IMG/VR virus record: IMGVR_UViG_3300031578_009495
Span: 30,314-94,313 of that record
DNA length: 64,000 nt
Origin: a virus
Direction: 5' to 3' (one strand)
Positions within the stretch are counted from its first letter, which is position 1, and the number at the start of each line of letters is the position of its first letter. Below are positions 55,770-63,626 of the stretch, piece after piece. Below the pieces are notes generated by a model. The model saw only the letters and a list, made by a program, of their open reading frames with translations, did no database searches and had not been told where the DNA came from. The translations under genes were made by a program, and so were the position numbers.

Positions 55770-56138
55770 ATGGAAAAAGAATATCTAATAGACCCTGTGG
55801 CGAAACCAAGGCAAACGCAAAGAGATCGTTGGCAAAAAAGAACCTGTGTAATGAAGTATAGAGACTTCGCGGATAAGTGCAGAGCGTTAAAAATATATGT
55901 TCCGGAAGCCGGTGCGCATGTTACGTTCATCCTGCCCATGCCAGCATCATGGTCTAAGAAAAAGAAGGTTGCGATGGACGGGCAACCACATCAGCAACGG
56001 AAAGATATCGATAACCTCATAAAGAGTCTTTTGGATGCTTTATACCATGACGATTCCTGTGTTTGGGATATAAGAGCAACGAAGATATGGGGCAGAATAG
56101 GCAAAATAATCATAAACGAAGGAGACTTAAACAAATGA
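55770..56138 (+). CDS. rusA: RusA-family Holliday junction resolvase
   Basis: 122 residues. Typical features: VTFILPMPASWSKKKK, then the catalytic DxxD-like region QQRKDIDNLIKSLLDALYHDDSCVWDI and the final KIWGRIGKIII. RusA resolves four-way junctions in phage recombination and replication. The stop overlaps the next start by four bases. Confidence 0.88.
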   Translation: MEKEYLIDPVAKPRQTQRDRWQKRTCVMKYRDFADKCRALKIYVPEAGAHVTFILPMPASWSKKKKVAMDGQPHQQRKDIDNLIKSLLDALYHDDSCVWDIRATKIWGRIGKIIINEGDLNK

Positions 56139-56905
56139 CAGAAATGGTAGAAGATAACAGCGAAATGGTTCCAGAAGCAGTTGAAGAAGAAGAGAAACAG
56201 GGGACTATTTGGTGCCCGAACAAGGGTCATCAGAAAAATACAGGAGTCTGTAAGGAATGCGAAAGCAGACTTGAATGTGTGCCATATTGCGAATTTAGAG
56301 GAATAGACAGACACGGAGTTGCAGAGGCATTGGATGTAGAGATATCGCGGCTTAAAACGTCAGTTTTTGATACATATTATGAACTTGGCCAGACACTTAG
56401 AAAGATCAGAGATGGAGCTTTCTATAAGGAGCTTGGGTATGGTTCACTTGACGACTATGCTGACAAAAAGCATGGCTTTCGTTATAGGAAAGCTGCATAT
56501 TTAATAGCGATTATTGAAAATTGTGAAGCAGCCGGAATTCCAAAGGAGGACGTCAGAGGCATCGACTGGTCGAAAATGAAGGAAATAATACCTACACTAA
56601 CTGAAGAGAATAGAGCCGAATGGCTAAAAAAGGCAGCTACTTTGAGCGTTAAAGATCTTCATGAGGAAGTGAAAAAAAGTATGGGCGAGGAACCTGGGGA
56701 GAAAAAGATCTCAATAGTATTCGCATTATCGAAAGAGCAGAAGGATTTGGTTGATAGTGCACTTGAAATAGCCGCAAAACTTTCTGGCAGTAGCGTTAAA
56801 TCATTTCATTTAGAAATATTAGCGCAAGAATTTTTAGCTACTTACAATGACAATGATTCTTCAGCGGAACGATTCAAAAACGCACACGGAGGAGGTGGAG
56901 AATAA
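56135..56905 (+). CDS. Hypothetical protein with zinc-binding N-terminus
   Basis: 256 residues from ATG 56135 behind CGAAGGAGAC. The N-terminus is acidic, then a possible zinc site (WCPNKGHQKNTGVCKECESRLECVPYC). The helical centre (LKTSVFDTYYELGQTLRKIRDGAFYKELGYGSLDDYADKKHGFRYRKAAYLIAI) resembles regions of phage and plasmid ParB/KorB-like or DUF3102-like proteins. Function not certain. Confidence 0.6.
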   Translation: MTEMVEDNSEMVPEAVEEEEKQGTIWCPNKGHQKNTGVCKECESRLECVPYCEFRGIDRHGVAEALDVEISRLKTSVFDTYYELGQTLRKIRDGAFYKELGYGSLDDYADKKHGFRYRKAAYLIAIIENCEAAGIPKEDVRGIDWSKMKEIIPTLTEENRAEWLKKAATLSVKDLHEEVKKSMGEEPGEKKISIVFALSKEQKDLVDSALEIAAKLSGSSVKSFHLEILAQEFLATYNDNDSSAERFKNAHGGGGE

Positions 56906-56907
56906 AG

Positions 56908-57105
56908 ATGGCCAAGAAAATAAACATCCTGGCAAGATATAGACTTGAAAAGATTGTGTCAGAGCTTAAGGAAATTCAGGAAGATTCGAAGTTGAATAAA
57001 ATAGACACATGGAATTTGGGCCAAGCTATTGGAACAATTGAACAGATATTATGGGTACAGGCCAAGGGCGATAAAAAAGATGATATATTTCCGACCGTGC
57101 CCTAA
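56908..57105 (+). CDS. Hypothetical small protein
   Basis: 65 residues (MAKKINILARYRLEKIVSELKEIQEDSKLNKIDTWNLGQAIGTIEQILWVQAKGDKKDD...), helical. Ribosome site GGAGGTGGAGAATAA. Overlaps the HNH gene. Function unknown. Confidence 0.55.
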   Translation: MAKKINILARYRLEKIVSELKEIQEDSKLNKIDTWNLGQAIGTIEQILWVQAKGDKKDDIFPTVP

Positions 57106-57355
57106 AAAAGGTGAAGTAAGACTTAAAAAAAGGGCTTATGGAAAATTCAGAAACGAGGTTTTTGAACGAGATAACTGGACGTGCCGGAACCCTAATTGTA
57201 AGTCGAAAAGAAATCTCACTATTCACCATCGTATACTTAGGAGCAAGCAAAGGCTTGATACATATGAAAATACAATGACTTTGTGTGCGTTTTGTCATAC
57301 ATTAGTTACAGATGGTAAGCTGGATGAAAAGACATGGATAAAACGAGGGAATTGA
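57080..57355 (+). CDS. HNH endonuclease
   Basis: 91 residues from ATG 57080. A compact HNH domain: EVFERDNWTCRNPNCKSKRNLTIHHRILRSKQRLDTYENTMTLCAFCHTLV, with paired CxxC-like ligands and the central HH. This resembles single-domain phage HNH nucleases. It overlaps the genes on both sides, unlike the free-standing homing genes elsewhere here, so it may be a native phage nuclease. Confidence 0.8.
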   Translation: MIYFRPCPKKGEVRLKKRAYGKFRNEVFERDNWTCRNPNCKSKRNLTIHHRILRSKQRLDTYENTMTLCAFCHTLVTDGKLDEKTWIKRGN

Positions 57356-57771
57356 AAATTGTAGAAAGTGACCCAACAGGCAGATCGGTAAAGGAAAGTG
57401 ATATGAATAATTTTGATAGGATAGGTGACTGGGAAAAATTCAATCAACACATGAAAAAATATATTGAAATCCCTGCCAAAAAATATGGTTCAGAATTTAA
57501 GTTTAACGATTTATGCCACTACACAGGTTTGCGTATATCGACTTGGAATATATTGAAGTATGCACTTAGGCTATGGAGTGGTTGTGGTAAAGAGCATGAT
57601 TTTGAGAAAATAGCCCATTATTCACAAATGGCATGGACTTTAAAAGAACAACAAGGAAGAGTAGCCCCATTTTTTAATGATGATGTAGAGGGCGATTATG
57701 TTGTTGTTAGAAAAAATAGTTCCAATGGAATTGATATTAAGAGAAAAGAGGTGAACTACCCACTACCCTAA
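57334..57771 (+). CDS. Hypothetical protein
   Basis: 145 residues from ATG 57334 (overlapping the HNH gene); an internal ATG at 57403 also has a plausible site (AAAGGAAAGTGAT). The segment FKFNDLCHYTGLRISTWNILKYALRLWSGCGKEHDFEKIAHYSQMAWTLKEQQGRV suggests a helical DNA-binding domain. No family recognised. Confidence 0.55.
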   Translation: MDKTRELKIVESDPTGRSVKESDMNNFDRIGDWEKFNQHMKKYIEIPAKKYGSEFKFNDLCHYTGLRISTWNILKYALRLWSGCGKEHDFEKIAHYSQMAWTLKEQQGRVAPFFNDDVEGDYVVVRKNSSNGIDIKRKEVNYPLP

Positions 57772-57828
57772 AGGGATAGCGGTTTTACACCCAAGGATTA
57801 TAAATCATTATTGAATTAATGAAAAGAC

Positions 57829-58518
57829 ATGGAAGATAAAGATAACAAAAAACAACCAGAAACAGTGTTAGCAAAACAGGTAGTTGATTGGTTGACAGAC
57901 CAAAAGTGGGATGTTTATCAGGAAGTACAAATAAGATCGTACGGGCCTGTTGCGGATATAGTTGCTGTTTTTGGAAACCTTGTTTGGGTTATTGAATGTA
58001 AAAAATCATTATCGCTAAAAGTTATGGAGCAAGCATATCGCTGGAGAAGATATGCTAATTTCACTTCAATTGCTGTTGAGAAAAAGAAAGGCCAAGCGGG
58101 TAGTTTTTTTGCTGAACAGGTGCTTCGTAAGTTCGAAATAGGCATGTTGGTAGTAAATACTAAACCAAAGGCTAATTCTGTTTTGGAAATATTACAGGCC
58201 CCTCTGAACAGAAAAGCGACAACTATTATGATTAAAGAAAGATTACTATCGGCACATAAGACGTTTGCTGTCGCTGGAAACTCAGAAGGCAAAAGATGGA
58301 CACCCTTTCAACAGACAAGTCAAAACATTTTACATGAAGTAAAGAAGCATCCTGGAATTACAATGACAGAGTTAATGAATAAAATAGTTCACCATTATGG
58401 GGCTACATCTACGGCCAGATCGTGCATTTCACAGTGGGCTCAAAAAGGCATGATAAAAGGAGTATGTGTTCAACGTGACGGACGCATAATAAAGTTATAT
58501 CCAACGGAGCAAAAATAA
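57829..58518 (+). CDS. PD-(D/E)XK nuclease with winged-helix C-terminus
   Basis: 229 residues. The N-terminal nuclease core: QPETVLAKQVVDWL, VADIVAVFGNLVWVIECKKS (D-x(n)-E-x-K), then a conserved QAYRWRRYANFTSIAVEK. The C-terminal ~70 residues (ILHEVKKHPGITMTELMNKIVHHYGATSTARSCISQWAQKGMIKGV) form a winged helix. It could be a replication/recombination nuclease or a restriction-like defence factor. Confidence 0.75.
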   Translation: MEDKDNKKQPETVLAKQVVDWLTDQKWDVYQEVQIRSYGPVADIVAVFGNLVWVIECKKSLSLKVMEQAYRWRRYANFTSIAVEKKKGQAGSFFAEQVLRKFEIGMLVVNTKPKANSVLEILQAPLNRKATTIMIKERLLSAHKTFAVAGNSEGKRWTPFQQTSQNILHEVKKHPGITMTELMNKIVHHYGATSTARSCISQWAQKGMIKGVCVQRDGRIIKLYPTEQK

Positions 58519-58550
58519 ATGTAACTGCCGGAAATAATTGTAAAAAACAC

Positions 58551-58579
58551 TTGACAAAATAACTCCTACGTGCTACGTT
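58551..58579 (+). promoter_or_regulatory. Sigma70-type promoter
   Basis: TTGACA (58551-58556), 17 bp, TACGTT (58574-58579); ribosome site ACAGGAGGCG follows. Confidence 0.6.
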
Positions 58580-58621
58580 ATTTCTATAAATCAAATAACC
58601 CACAAACAGGAGGCGTCAAAA

Positions 58622-59470
58622 ATGCAGTTAAAATTTGGAATGACAGAAAAAGAAATCAAAGAGGCAAAAATGAAAGAAAATATAGAGAAAGAAAAAGTAA
58701 CTACAACGAAAAAATACACTGAATTTGGATATGATCAGAAAGATGTAATGAGCGCCCTTATAAAAGAAATGCGCCTTGGAAATCTTGAAGAGGCAATGTA
58801 TTGGGGCGTGGTCATGGCAGAGGCTGGAGATGCTTGGAACCTATGTAGGAGGCTCCTTATATTTTCATTCGAAGATGGATTTGGAGAGAAAGTACAAATT
58901 TATAGCACAGCGTGTTGGCAGGCATATCAAGCAATAAGAGATGATAATATTTGGTTTGCATGGATTGAAAGACTTTGTAAGGCGACGAAATTCTGGGAGG
59001 TACCGGAAGGAGAAAAAAGGGAAGCAGCGTTCGATAAAGTAGATAAAGAGTTTAAAGAAGGAAAGAGAAGACCAATCCCTGATTATGCAAAAGATGGTCA
59101 CTGTAGAGCCGGATACCAGATGAAGAAAGAAAAGGGCTATATGGACAACAGGTTTTCCGGAAATGCATACGGAAGGTGGAATATGATTCGGATGCAAAAG
59201 AGGCTTGGAAGGCTTGATCCAAACGACAAGGAATCTACAGCGGCATTAGAAAGTTATGGAAAAAGAAGCCAGTGGGAGCCAAAGTTTAAGATTACGCCGG
59301 AAGGAAATTATATGGTAGAATCGCAAACTGGAAATGGCCATTTCTATGAAGTTTCTGCAGATCTTACAACATGCCAGTGCCCCCACTTTCTAAGACGACT
59401 TGCCGATACTGGGAAAAAATGTAAACACATGATGCAGCTTGAGGATCATTTAAAGAAAGAGGAAACTTAA
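58622..59470 (+). CDS. RarA/MgsA C-terminal domain fused to a SWIM zinc finger
   Basis: 282 residues. Residues ~40-170 match the C-terminal oligomerisation region of RarA/MgsA replication-recombination ATPases in pattern (AMYWGVVMAEAGDAWNLCRRLLIFSFEDGFG...IERLCKATKFW...VPDYAKD-like RRPIPDYAKDGH). The AAA+ ATPase part is absent. The C-terminal ~50 residues are a SWIM finger: HFYEVSADLTTCQCPHFLRRLADTGKKCKHMMQ (CxC-x(n)-CxH). It is probably a replication- or DNA-binding adaptor. It has its own promoter. Confidence 0.7.
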   Translation: MQLKFGMTEKEIKEAKMKENIEKEKVTTTKKYTEFGYDQKDVMSALIKEMRLGNLEEAMYWGVVMAEAGDAWNLCRRLLIFSFEDGFGEKVQIYSTACWQAYQAIRDDNIWFAWIERLCKATKFWEVPEGEKREAAFDKVDKEFKEGKRRPIPDYAKDGHCRAGYQMKKEKGYMDNRFSGNAYGRWNMIRMQKRLGRLDPNDKESTAALESYGKRSQWEPKFKITPEGNYMVESQTGNGHFYEVSADLTTCQCPHFLRRLADTGKKCKHMMQLEDHLKKEET

Positions 59471-59493
59471 AAAAGCTGAAGGAAACGACGGTA

Positions 59494-59715
59494 GCACATA
59501 GTAAATCTTTTATTAATAAACGTTAATAAAAATCCTGAATTAGTAAGTCGTCTGCATACAGTTAAGACGTAAAATTTGACTGAGACTATCGGGAGAGACC
59601 GATGTTAGAAATAGATAGTGGTAGGAACGAGCGCCTATGGTGTTATTACATAGGCTTTGGGAGATCCCCCCATGCGAAAGCATGCAGTTAACTTTTGTTA
59701 AGAAAAAAGGATCGG
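59494..59715 (+). ncRNA. Solo IS607-related element with covarying RNA stems, copy B
   Basis: 222 bp without a gene. It begins CATAGTAAATC...TTATTAATAAACG. Stems: CGTCT/AGACG, ATCGG/CCGAT (59588/59599), GCCTATG/CATAGGC (59633/59649), GATCC/GGATC (59663/59709) enclosing CATGC-gaaa-GCATG and GTTAAC-tttt-GTTAAG. Compared with copy A, the second and third stems have different sequences but the same pairing. The conserved unpaired blocks are TTTGACTGAGACT, GAACGAGCG and CTTTGGGAGATCCCCCCATGC. Confidence 0.75.
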
Positions 59716-59761
59716 AACAATTCCTTTCTGATAAATCCTAAACGGTAATGGTAACTATGAG

Positions 59762-59968
59762 ATGCAAGAATCGATAGAGGTAATGGAAAGCAAGATAAAA
59801 GTTTTTAACGAAAAACATCCAGTTGGATCTAACGTTACAGTAATAAAAGATCTTGGGGAGACATTTGAAACGACAGTTAGATTTCCAGCGGCTATTTTAA
59901 GCGGCCATACGGCAGTAGTATGGCTGAGGGGTATTTCAGGAGCTTATGTTTTAAATAGGGTGATATAG
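59762..59968 (+). CDS. Hypothetical small protein
   Basis: 68 residues; HPVGSNVTVIKDLGETFETTVRFPAAILSGHTAVVWLRGISGAYVLNRVI resembles a small beta-barrel (SH3-like) domain. One base separates it from the ATP-grasp gene. Function unknown. Confidence 0.55.
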   Translation: MQESIEVMESKIKVFNEKHPVGSNVTVIKDLGETFETTVRFPAAILSGHTAVVWLRGISGAYVLNRVI

Positions 59969-59969
59969 C

Positions 59970-61190
59970 ATGAATATAGCTCTTGTTGGAAACGATGGAA
60001 GGGCGAATGCATTGAAGTGGCATTTTGAGAGATATGGACATACAGTATCTATGGTTACCGGAATTCCCAACTCTTCTTTAAGCCAGGTTATCTATGAATG
60101 GAAGCCTTTTGATTTAATAATACTGACAAAGATTGAAGACTCTGCAAATGGATTGCAGAATGACTTGGTAAATATGTTTGGTTCCGGGAAAGTTTTTGCC
60201 TGCAATATGGATGCGTCAAGATTTGAAACAGATAAAGCCTATGGGATTAAGGTAGCTCGTGAATATGGACTTTCGGTGCCAAAAACCATCGATACAGACA
60301 ACATCCAACTCATTAAAGATAAAATTCCAGGAGACAGGTATGTTATTAAAAAGCAAGGGCTGGCCTGTGGACAGGGAGTTAAGATAGTTCATGGCACAGA
60401 TGAGTTAAGAATGATTATGTCGATGTGGTCACAGATTAGTAACGACAGCATACTTGTACAGGAATACAAGGAAGGGATAGAGATTTCTGGGCGTGTTTTG
60501 TGTCAGCAAGGGAATATAATTCCATTATGGATGACAATGGAACACAAGATGGCGTATAATGATTCAAGAGGCCCGTGTACGGCCGAAATGGGGACAGTAA
60601 TTCTTGCAGGTGTTGGGAAGCCAATTTTAAATGAAATAAAGAAACTTGAACCATGGTTGAGAGAAGTAAACTATACCGGAATGATTGATATCAACTTTAT
60701 AATGGATACAAAAGGAAGGTTATGGTTTATTGAGCCTACTTGTAGATGGGGAGATCCGGAAACAGAAATAGCACTTCCAATGCTTAGATGTGACTTTGCA
60801 GAAATAATACTGAAAGCATGTAGAGGAGAAGTACTTGAAAGCGACATCACTTTTATCAATAAAACTGCCATTGGTGTAGTGATAGCTGGCGGGGGATATC
60901 CGTACAAAGATGTTTGTTTGCAGGGAATGCCAATCGAATTCCCACAAGATGCTTATCCTTATGTATTCCAAATGGGCACTGAAAAGATATCTGGCGAGAT
61001 AGTAACAAAAGGTGGCAGGCACCTTGTTGTTGTTGGAACCGGACAATCTGTATATCAAGCAAGGAGTGATGTATATAGAATGGTTAGATCAAACCGCTGG
61101 TTCTTAGATGCATGGTATAGGACAGATATCGGAGATAAATGGGAGAAACAGTTACCTTTCTTGTTGAAAAAAGGAGTTATTGAATTATGA
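59970..61190 (+). CDS. PurD-like ATP-grasp ligase
   Basis: 406 residues. The N-terminal preATP-grasp fold (MNIALVGNDGRANALKWHFERYGH) is followed by an ATP-grasp core (YVIKKQGLACGQGVKIV, ILVQEYKEGIEISGRVL, MIDINFIMDTKGRLWFIEPTCRWGDPETE) and a C-terminal domain (TAIGVVIAGGGYPYKDVCLQG). The order and the GDPE-like motif resemble phosphoribosylamine-glycine ligase (PurD), but the substrate loops differ. No other purine gene is nearby. A role in DNA-base modification or in a nucleotide-derived compound is possible. Confidence 0.8.
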   Translation: MNIALVGNDGRANALKWHFERYGHTVSMVTGIPNSSLSQVIYEWKPFDLIILTKIEDSANGLQNDLVNMFGSGKVFACNMDASRFETDKAYGIKVAREYGLSVPKTIDTDNIQLIKDKIPGDRYVIKKQGLACGQGVKIVHGTDELRMIMSMWSQISNDSILVQEYKEGIEISGRVLCQQGNIIPLWMTMEHKMAYNDSRGPCTAEMGTVILAGVGKPILNEIKKLEPWLREVNYTGMIDINFIMDTKGRLWFIEPTCRWGDPETEIALPMLRCDFAEIILKACRGEVLESDITFINKTAIGVVIAGGGYPYKDVCLQGMPIEFPQDAYPYVFQMGTEKISGEIVTKGGRHLVVVGTGQSVYQARSDVYRMVRSNRWFLDAWYRTDIGDKWEKQLPFLLKKGVIEL

Positions 61191-61519
61191 TATCGTTACA
61201 CAGATTAATACCAGATAACGAACTTCCAGCACCCTTAAAAATGAAACTTGTATTTGGAGATAGAGACCAAATCAAATCACTGGAAGCGCTGGAAGATAGA
61301 ATAAATACACAGGAAACGGAAAAAGCCAAAGTAGCAAATGGCGAACTTAGGTATTTTGAGGTAGTTGTTGATTACAGCGGGACAGACTACATTAAGGTTT
61401 TGGCCATTGATGCTGGTGATGCAGAAGAAAAGGCACGAGAAATGGTTAATTTTGATGATGTAGGGATAGACTCTGCCCGAGCCAGAGAGATAAAGAATGG
61501 AGGTAGTAACTGCTTATGA
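61187..61519 (+). CDS. Hypothetical protein coupled to the ATP-grasp gene
   Basis: 110 residues, start overlapping the previous stop (ATGA). The C-terminal half (RYFEVVVDYSGTDYIKVLAIDAGDAEEKAREMV) has the compact beta-alpha repeat typical of small phage accessory domains. No family name assigned. It probably works with the ATP-grasp enzyme. Confidence 0.55.
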   Translation: MISLHRLIPDNELPAPLKMKLVFGDRDQIKSLEALEDRINTQETEKAKVANGELRYFEVVVDYSGTDYIKVLAIDAGDAEEKAREMVNFDDVGIDSARAREIKNGGSNCL

Positions 61520-61580
61520 AAATCCGACAAAATCATAATAAAACCATTAAAATCACTTGCTTTCTAACCAGAAATGTAGC

Positions 61581-61609
61581 TTGACTTTTTACATATATTG
61601 TAGTAATAT
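61581..61609 (+). promoter_or_regulatory. Promoter abutting the HNH start codon
   Basis: TTGACT (61581-61586), 17 bp, TAATAT (61604-61609), immediately followed by ATG 61610 and ATG 61616. The expected transcription start lies on the second ATG, suggesting a leaderless mRNA. Confidence 0.55.
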
Positions 61610-62221
61610 ATGAATATGAAAAAGAAATGTTCAAAATGTGGAATTGAAAAAGAAGCTTCTGCCTTTCACAAAGACAAAAGGTGTAAGGATGGACTGTATT
61701 CCCACTGTAAAGAGTGTGCAAGGCAATACAATAGAGATTACGCCAAAAACAATAGAGAACGGCTTAAAGAACATCAACAAAAGTGGAGAGAACGAAACAA
61801 AGAAAAGATAAAAAGATGGAACATTGATTTCAAAGAAGCAAACAAAGACCTGATAGCAGATTACAACAGGGCTTACCAGTTAGAAAGATACCATAAAACC
61901 CCAAAGGTAAAAGTGCATAACAGTGTTGGGTGTTTGATTAGGGTTGCATTACACGGCAAGAAGGCTGGCAATAAACTGGAAGATTTATTGGGTTATACAA
62001 TTGAAGATTTAATGAGTCATCTTGAAAACCAGTTTGATGAAAACATGACATGGGAAAATTACGGAGATTATTGGCATATTGACCATATCAAACCACAAAG
62101 CTTGTTTGAATTTGAATCTGTTGAAGATGACGAGTTCAAGAAATGTTGGGCGTTGGAAAACCTTCAACCACTTTCAGCAAAAGAAAACCGGGAAAAGAGT
62201 AATAAATACCCTTATAAATAG
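61610..62221 (+). CDS. HNH endonuclease with N-terminal zinc ribbon
   Basis: 203 residues. The N-terminal zinc ribbon (CSKCGIEKEASAFHKDKRCKDGLYSHCKEC) is followed by a basic helix rich in Arg and Lys. The C-terminal HNH-type domain is YWHIDHIKPQSLFEFESVEDDEFKKCWALENLQPLSAKENREKSNK. This is a well-known homing-type arrangement in phages. The start may be ATG 61616 if the mRNA is leaderless. It stands alone between phage operons, as free-standing homing genes do. Confidence 0.85.
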   Translation: MNMKKKCSKCGIEKEASAFHKDKRCKDGLYSHCKECARQYNRDYAKNNRERLKEHQQKWRERNKEKIKRWNIDFKEANKDLIADYNRAYQLERYHKTPKVKVHNSVGCLIRVALHGKKAGNKLEDLLGYTIEDLMSHLENQFDENMTWENYGDYWHIDHIKPQSLFEFESVEDDEFKKCWALENLQPLSAKENREKSNKYPYK

Positions 62222-62230
62222 GAGTGAAAG

Positions 62231-62401
62231 ATGAAAATAATCAAAGTGACTAAAGAGTATTACGAGACAGAGGACGAGAAGGTTTATTTCTTCGAGCCTT
62301 TGGAAAAAGAAATATCCGTTAAGGATATGCAGAGGATTATCAATGTAAATGAAAAATTAGTTGGGAGAATTAAAAATGGGAAAAGCCTTAATAGCATGTG
62401 A
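62231..62401 (+). CDS. Small hypothetical protein, 56 residues
   Basis: MKIIKVTKEYYETEDEKVYFFEPLEKEISVKDMQRIINVNEKLVGRIKNGKSLIAC. Ribosome site TAGGAGTGAAAG. It overlaps the next gene by 26 bp in another frame. Confidence 0.5.
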   Translation: MKIIKVTKEYYETEDEKVYFFEPLEKEISVKDMQRIINVNEKLVGRIKNGKSLNSM

Positions 62402-63008
62402 AGAAAGTCAGGTAGTTACAAAAGAAATGAGAGCCATAGGTGTTGAGGCTTATTCATGCGATATACTTCCTTGTAGTGGAGGACATCCCGAATGGCATCT
62501 ACAACACGATGTTACTGATATTCTAAGGCAAGAGTGGGATATCATTATTGCATTTCCACCATGCACATATTTGACTGTTACAGGAAACCGCTGGTTTAAC
62601 ATTGAGCGGTACGGTGAAAAAGCTATTAAGCGACACCAAGATAGAAAAGAAGCAATTGATTTTTTTCTGATGTTTGCGAATGCGGCTTGTGAAAAAATAG
62701 CGATTGAAAACCCTGTTGGTATCATGTCGAGTGAGTGGAGAAAACCAAATCAAATTATAAATCCTTATCAGTTTGGAGATGCTTTTGAGAAAAAGACATG
62801 TTTATGGTTGAAAGGATTACCACGTTTGGAGCCGACTAATATTGTTGAACCACCAAAGAGAAAAGAGTTTAAGAGCGGTAAATCAATGCCCAGCTGGTAT
62901 GCTGATGCTGGGGGGCTCCCGAAAGACGAAAGGGCAAAACTGAGGAGCGCGACCTTTCCAGGAATAGCAGAAGCAATGGCTGATCAGTGGGGGAGTTTAC
63001 TTAAATGA
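62376..63008 (+). CDS. DNA cytosine methyltransferase-like protein
   Basis: 210 residues from ATG 62376. IACEESQVVTKEMRAIGVEAYSCDILP is a SAM-site segment; the catalytic IIAFPPCTYLTVTGNRWF holds the Pro-Pro-Cys motif of C5 methyltransferases; ACEKIAIENPVGIM is the ENP-like motif IV. It is shorter than canonical cytosine methyltransferases and lacks a clear recognition domain. Such proteins are widely annotated in phages, but activity is not established. Likely role: modification of phage DNA or related nucleotides. Confidence 0.75.
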   Translation: MGKALIACEESQVVTKEMRAIGVEAYSCDILPCSGGHPEWHLQHDVTDILRQEWDIIIAFPPCTYLTVTGNRWFNIERYGEKAIKRHQDRKEAIDFFLMFANAACEKIAIENPVGIMSSEWRKPNQIINPYQFGDAFEKKTCLWLKGLPRLEPTNIVEPPKRKEFKSGKSMPSWYADAGGLPKDERAKLRSATFPGIAEAMADQWGSLLK

Positions 63009-63035
63009 AAATCTATAAAATCACAGGAATTTATT

Positions 63036-63626
63036 ATGTCTAAAACAATATCAGAAGAACAAAGAAAAAAGATAAGTGAATCTATGAAAGGTCGTAAATT
63101 ATCAGAAGAGCATAAGTCAAAACTTCGTGAATCTATGAAGGGTGTGAATACTTGGGCAAAAGGTAGGACGGTTAGTGAAGAGACAAAGAGCAAACTAAGC
63201 AAAATAAGAAAAGGGAAAAATAGAAAACCTTTTTCTGCCGAAACCAAAGAAAAAATGAGACAAGCTAAACTTCAAAATCCAACTAACTATTGGAAAGGCA
63301 AGAAAAGACCACCACACACAGAGGAAACCAAAGAAAAAATGAGAGAAGCCGCTTTTGAATATGCAAAGAATGTGTGTGATATTATTTGCCCAAGAATAGG
63401 TAGAAACGAAAAATCCATTTTAGATGCAGTTGAGACTGGAATGAAAGTTAAGATTTTAAGGCAATACAAATGTCTTGGGTATTTTATAGATGGTTATATT
63501 CCAGAAATGAAAATTGCAATAGAAGTTGACGAGAAACCCAAAACATCTCAAAAGGATATTGAACGGGAGTCTATTCTTGCTGAAAAACTTGGTTGTAGAT
63601 TTATCAGGATTAAAGACTATGATTAA
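63036..63626 (+). CDS. NUMOD3 / Vsr-like homing endonuclease
   Basis: 196 residues. The N-terminal half has four or five NUMOD3-like repeats (SEEQRKKISESMKGRKLSEEHKSKL..., SAETKEKMRQAKLQNP). The C-terminal half is a PD-(D/E)XK-type nuclease: GRNEKSILDAVE, GYFIDGYIPEMKIAIEVDEKPK, RESILAEKLGCRFIRIKD. It shares its architecture with the endonuclease nested in the intein, without the zinc fingers. Its stop overlaps the IS607-type recombinase start. Confidence 0.8.
   Translation: MSKTISEEQRKKISESMKGRKLSEEHKSKLRESMKGVNTWAKGRTVSEETKSKLSKIRKGKNRKPFSAETKEKMRQAKLQNPTNYWKGKKRPPHTEETKEKMREAAFEYAKNVCDIICPRIGRNEKSILDAVETGMKVKILRQYKCLGYFIDGYIPEMKIAIEVDEKPKTSQKDIERESILAEKLGCRFIRIKDYD

Noticed and set aside
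57080-57355. HNH gene as another homing endonuclease
   Set aside because: It is compact, overlaps both neighbours and lacks NUMOD or HTH modules, so it may be a resident phage nuclease; kept only as an HNH endonuclease.
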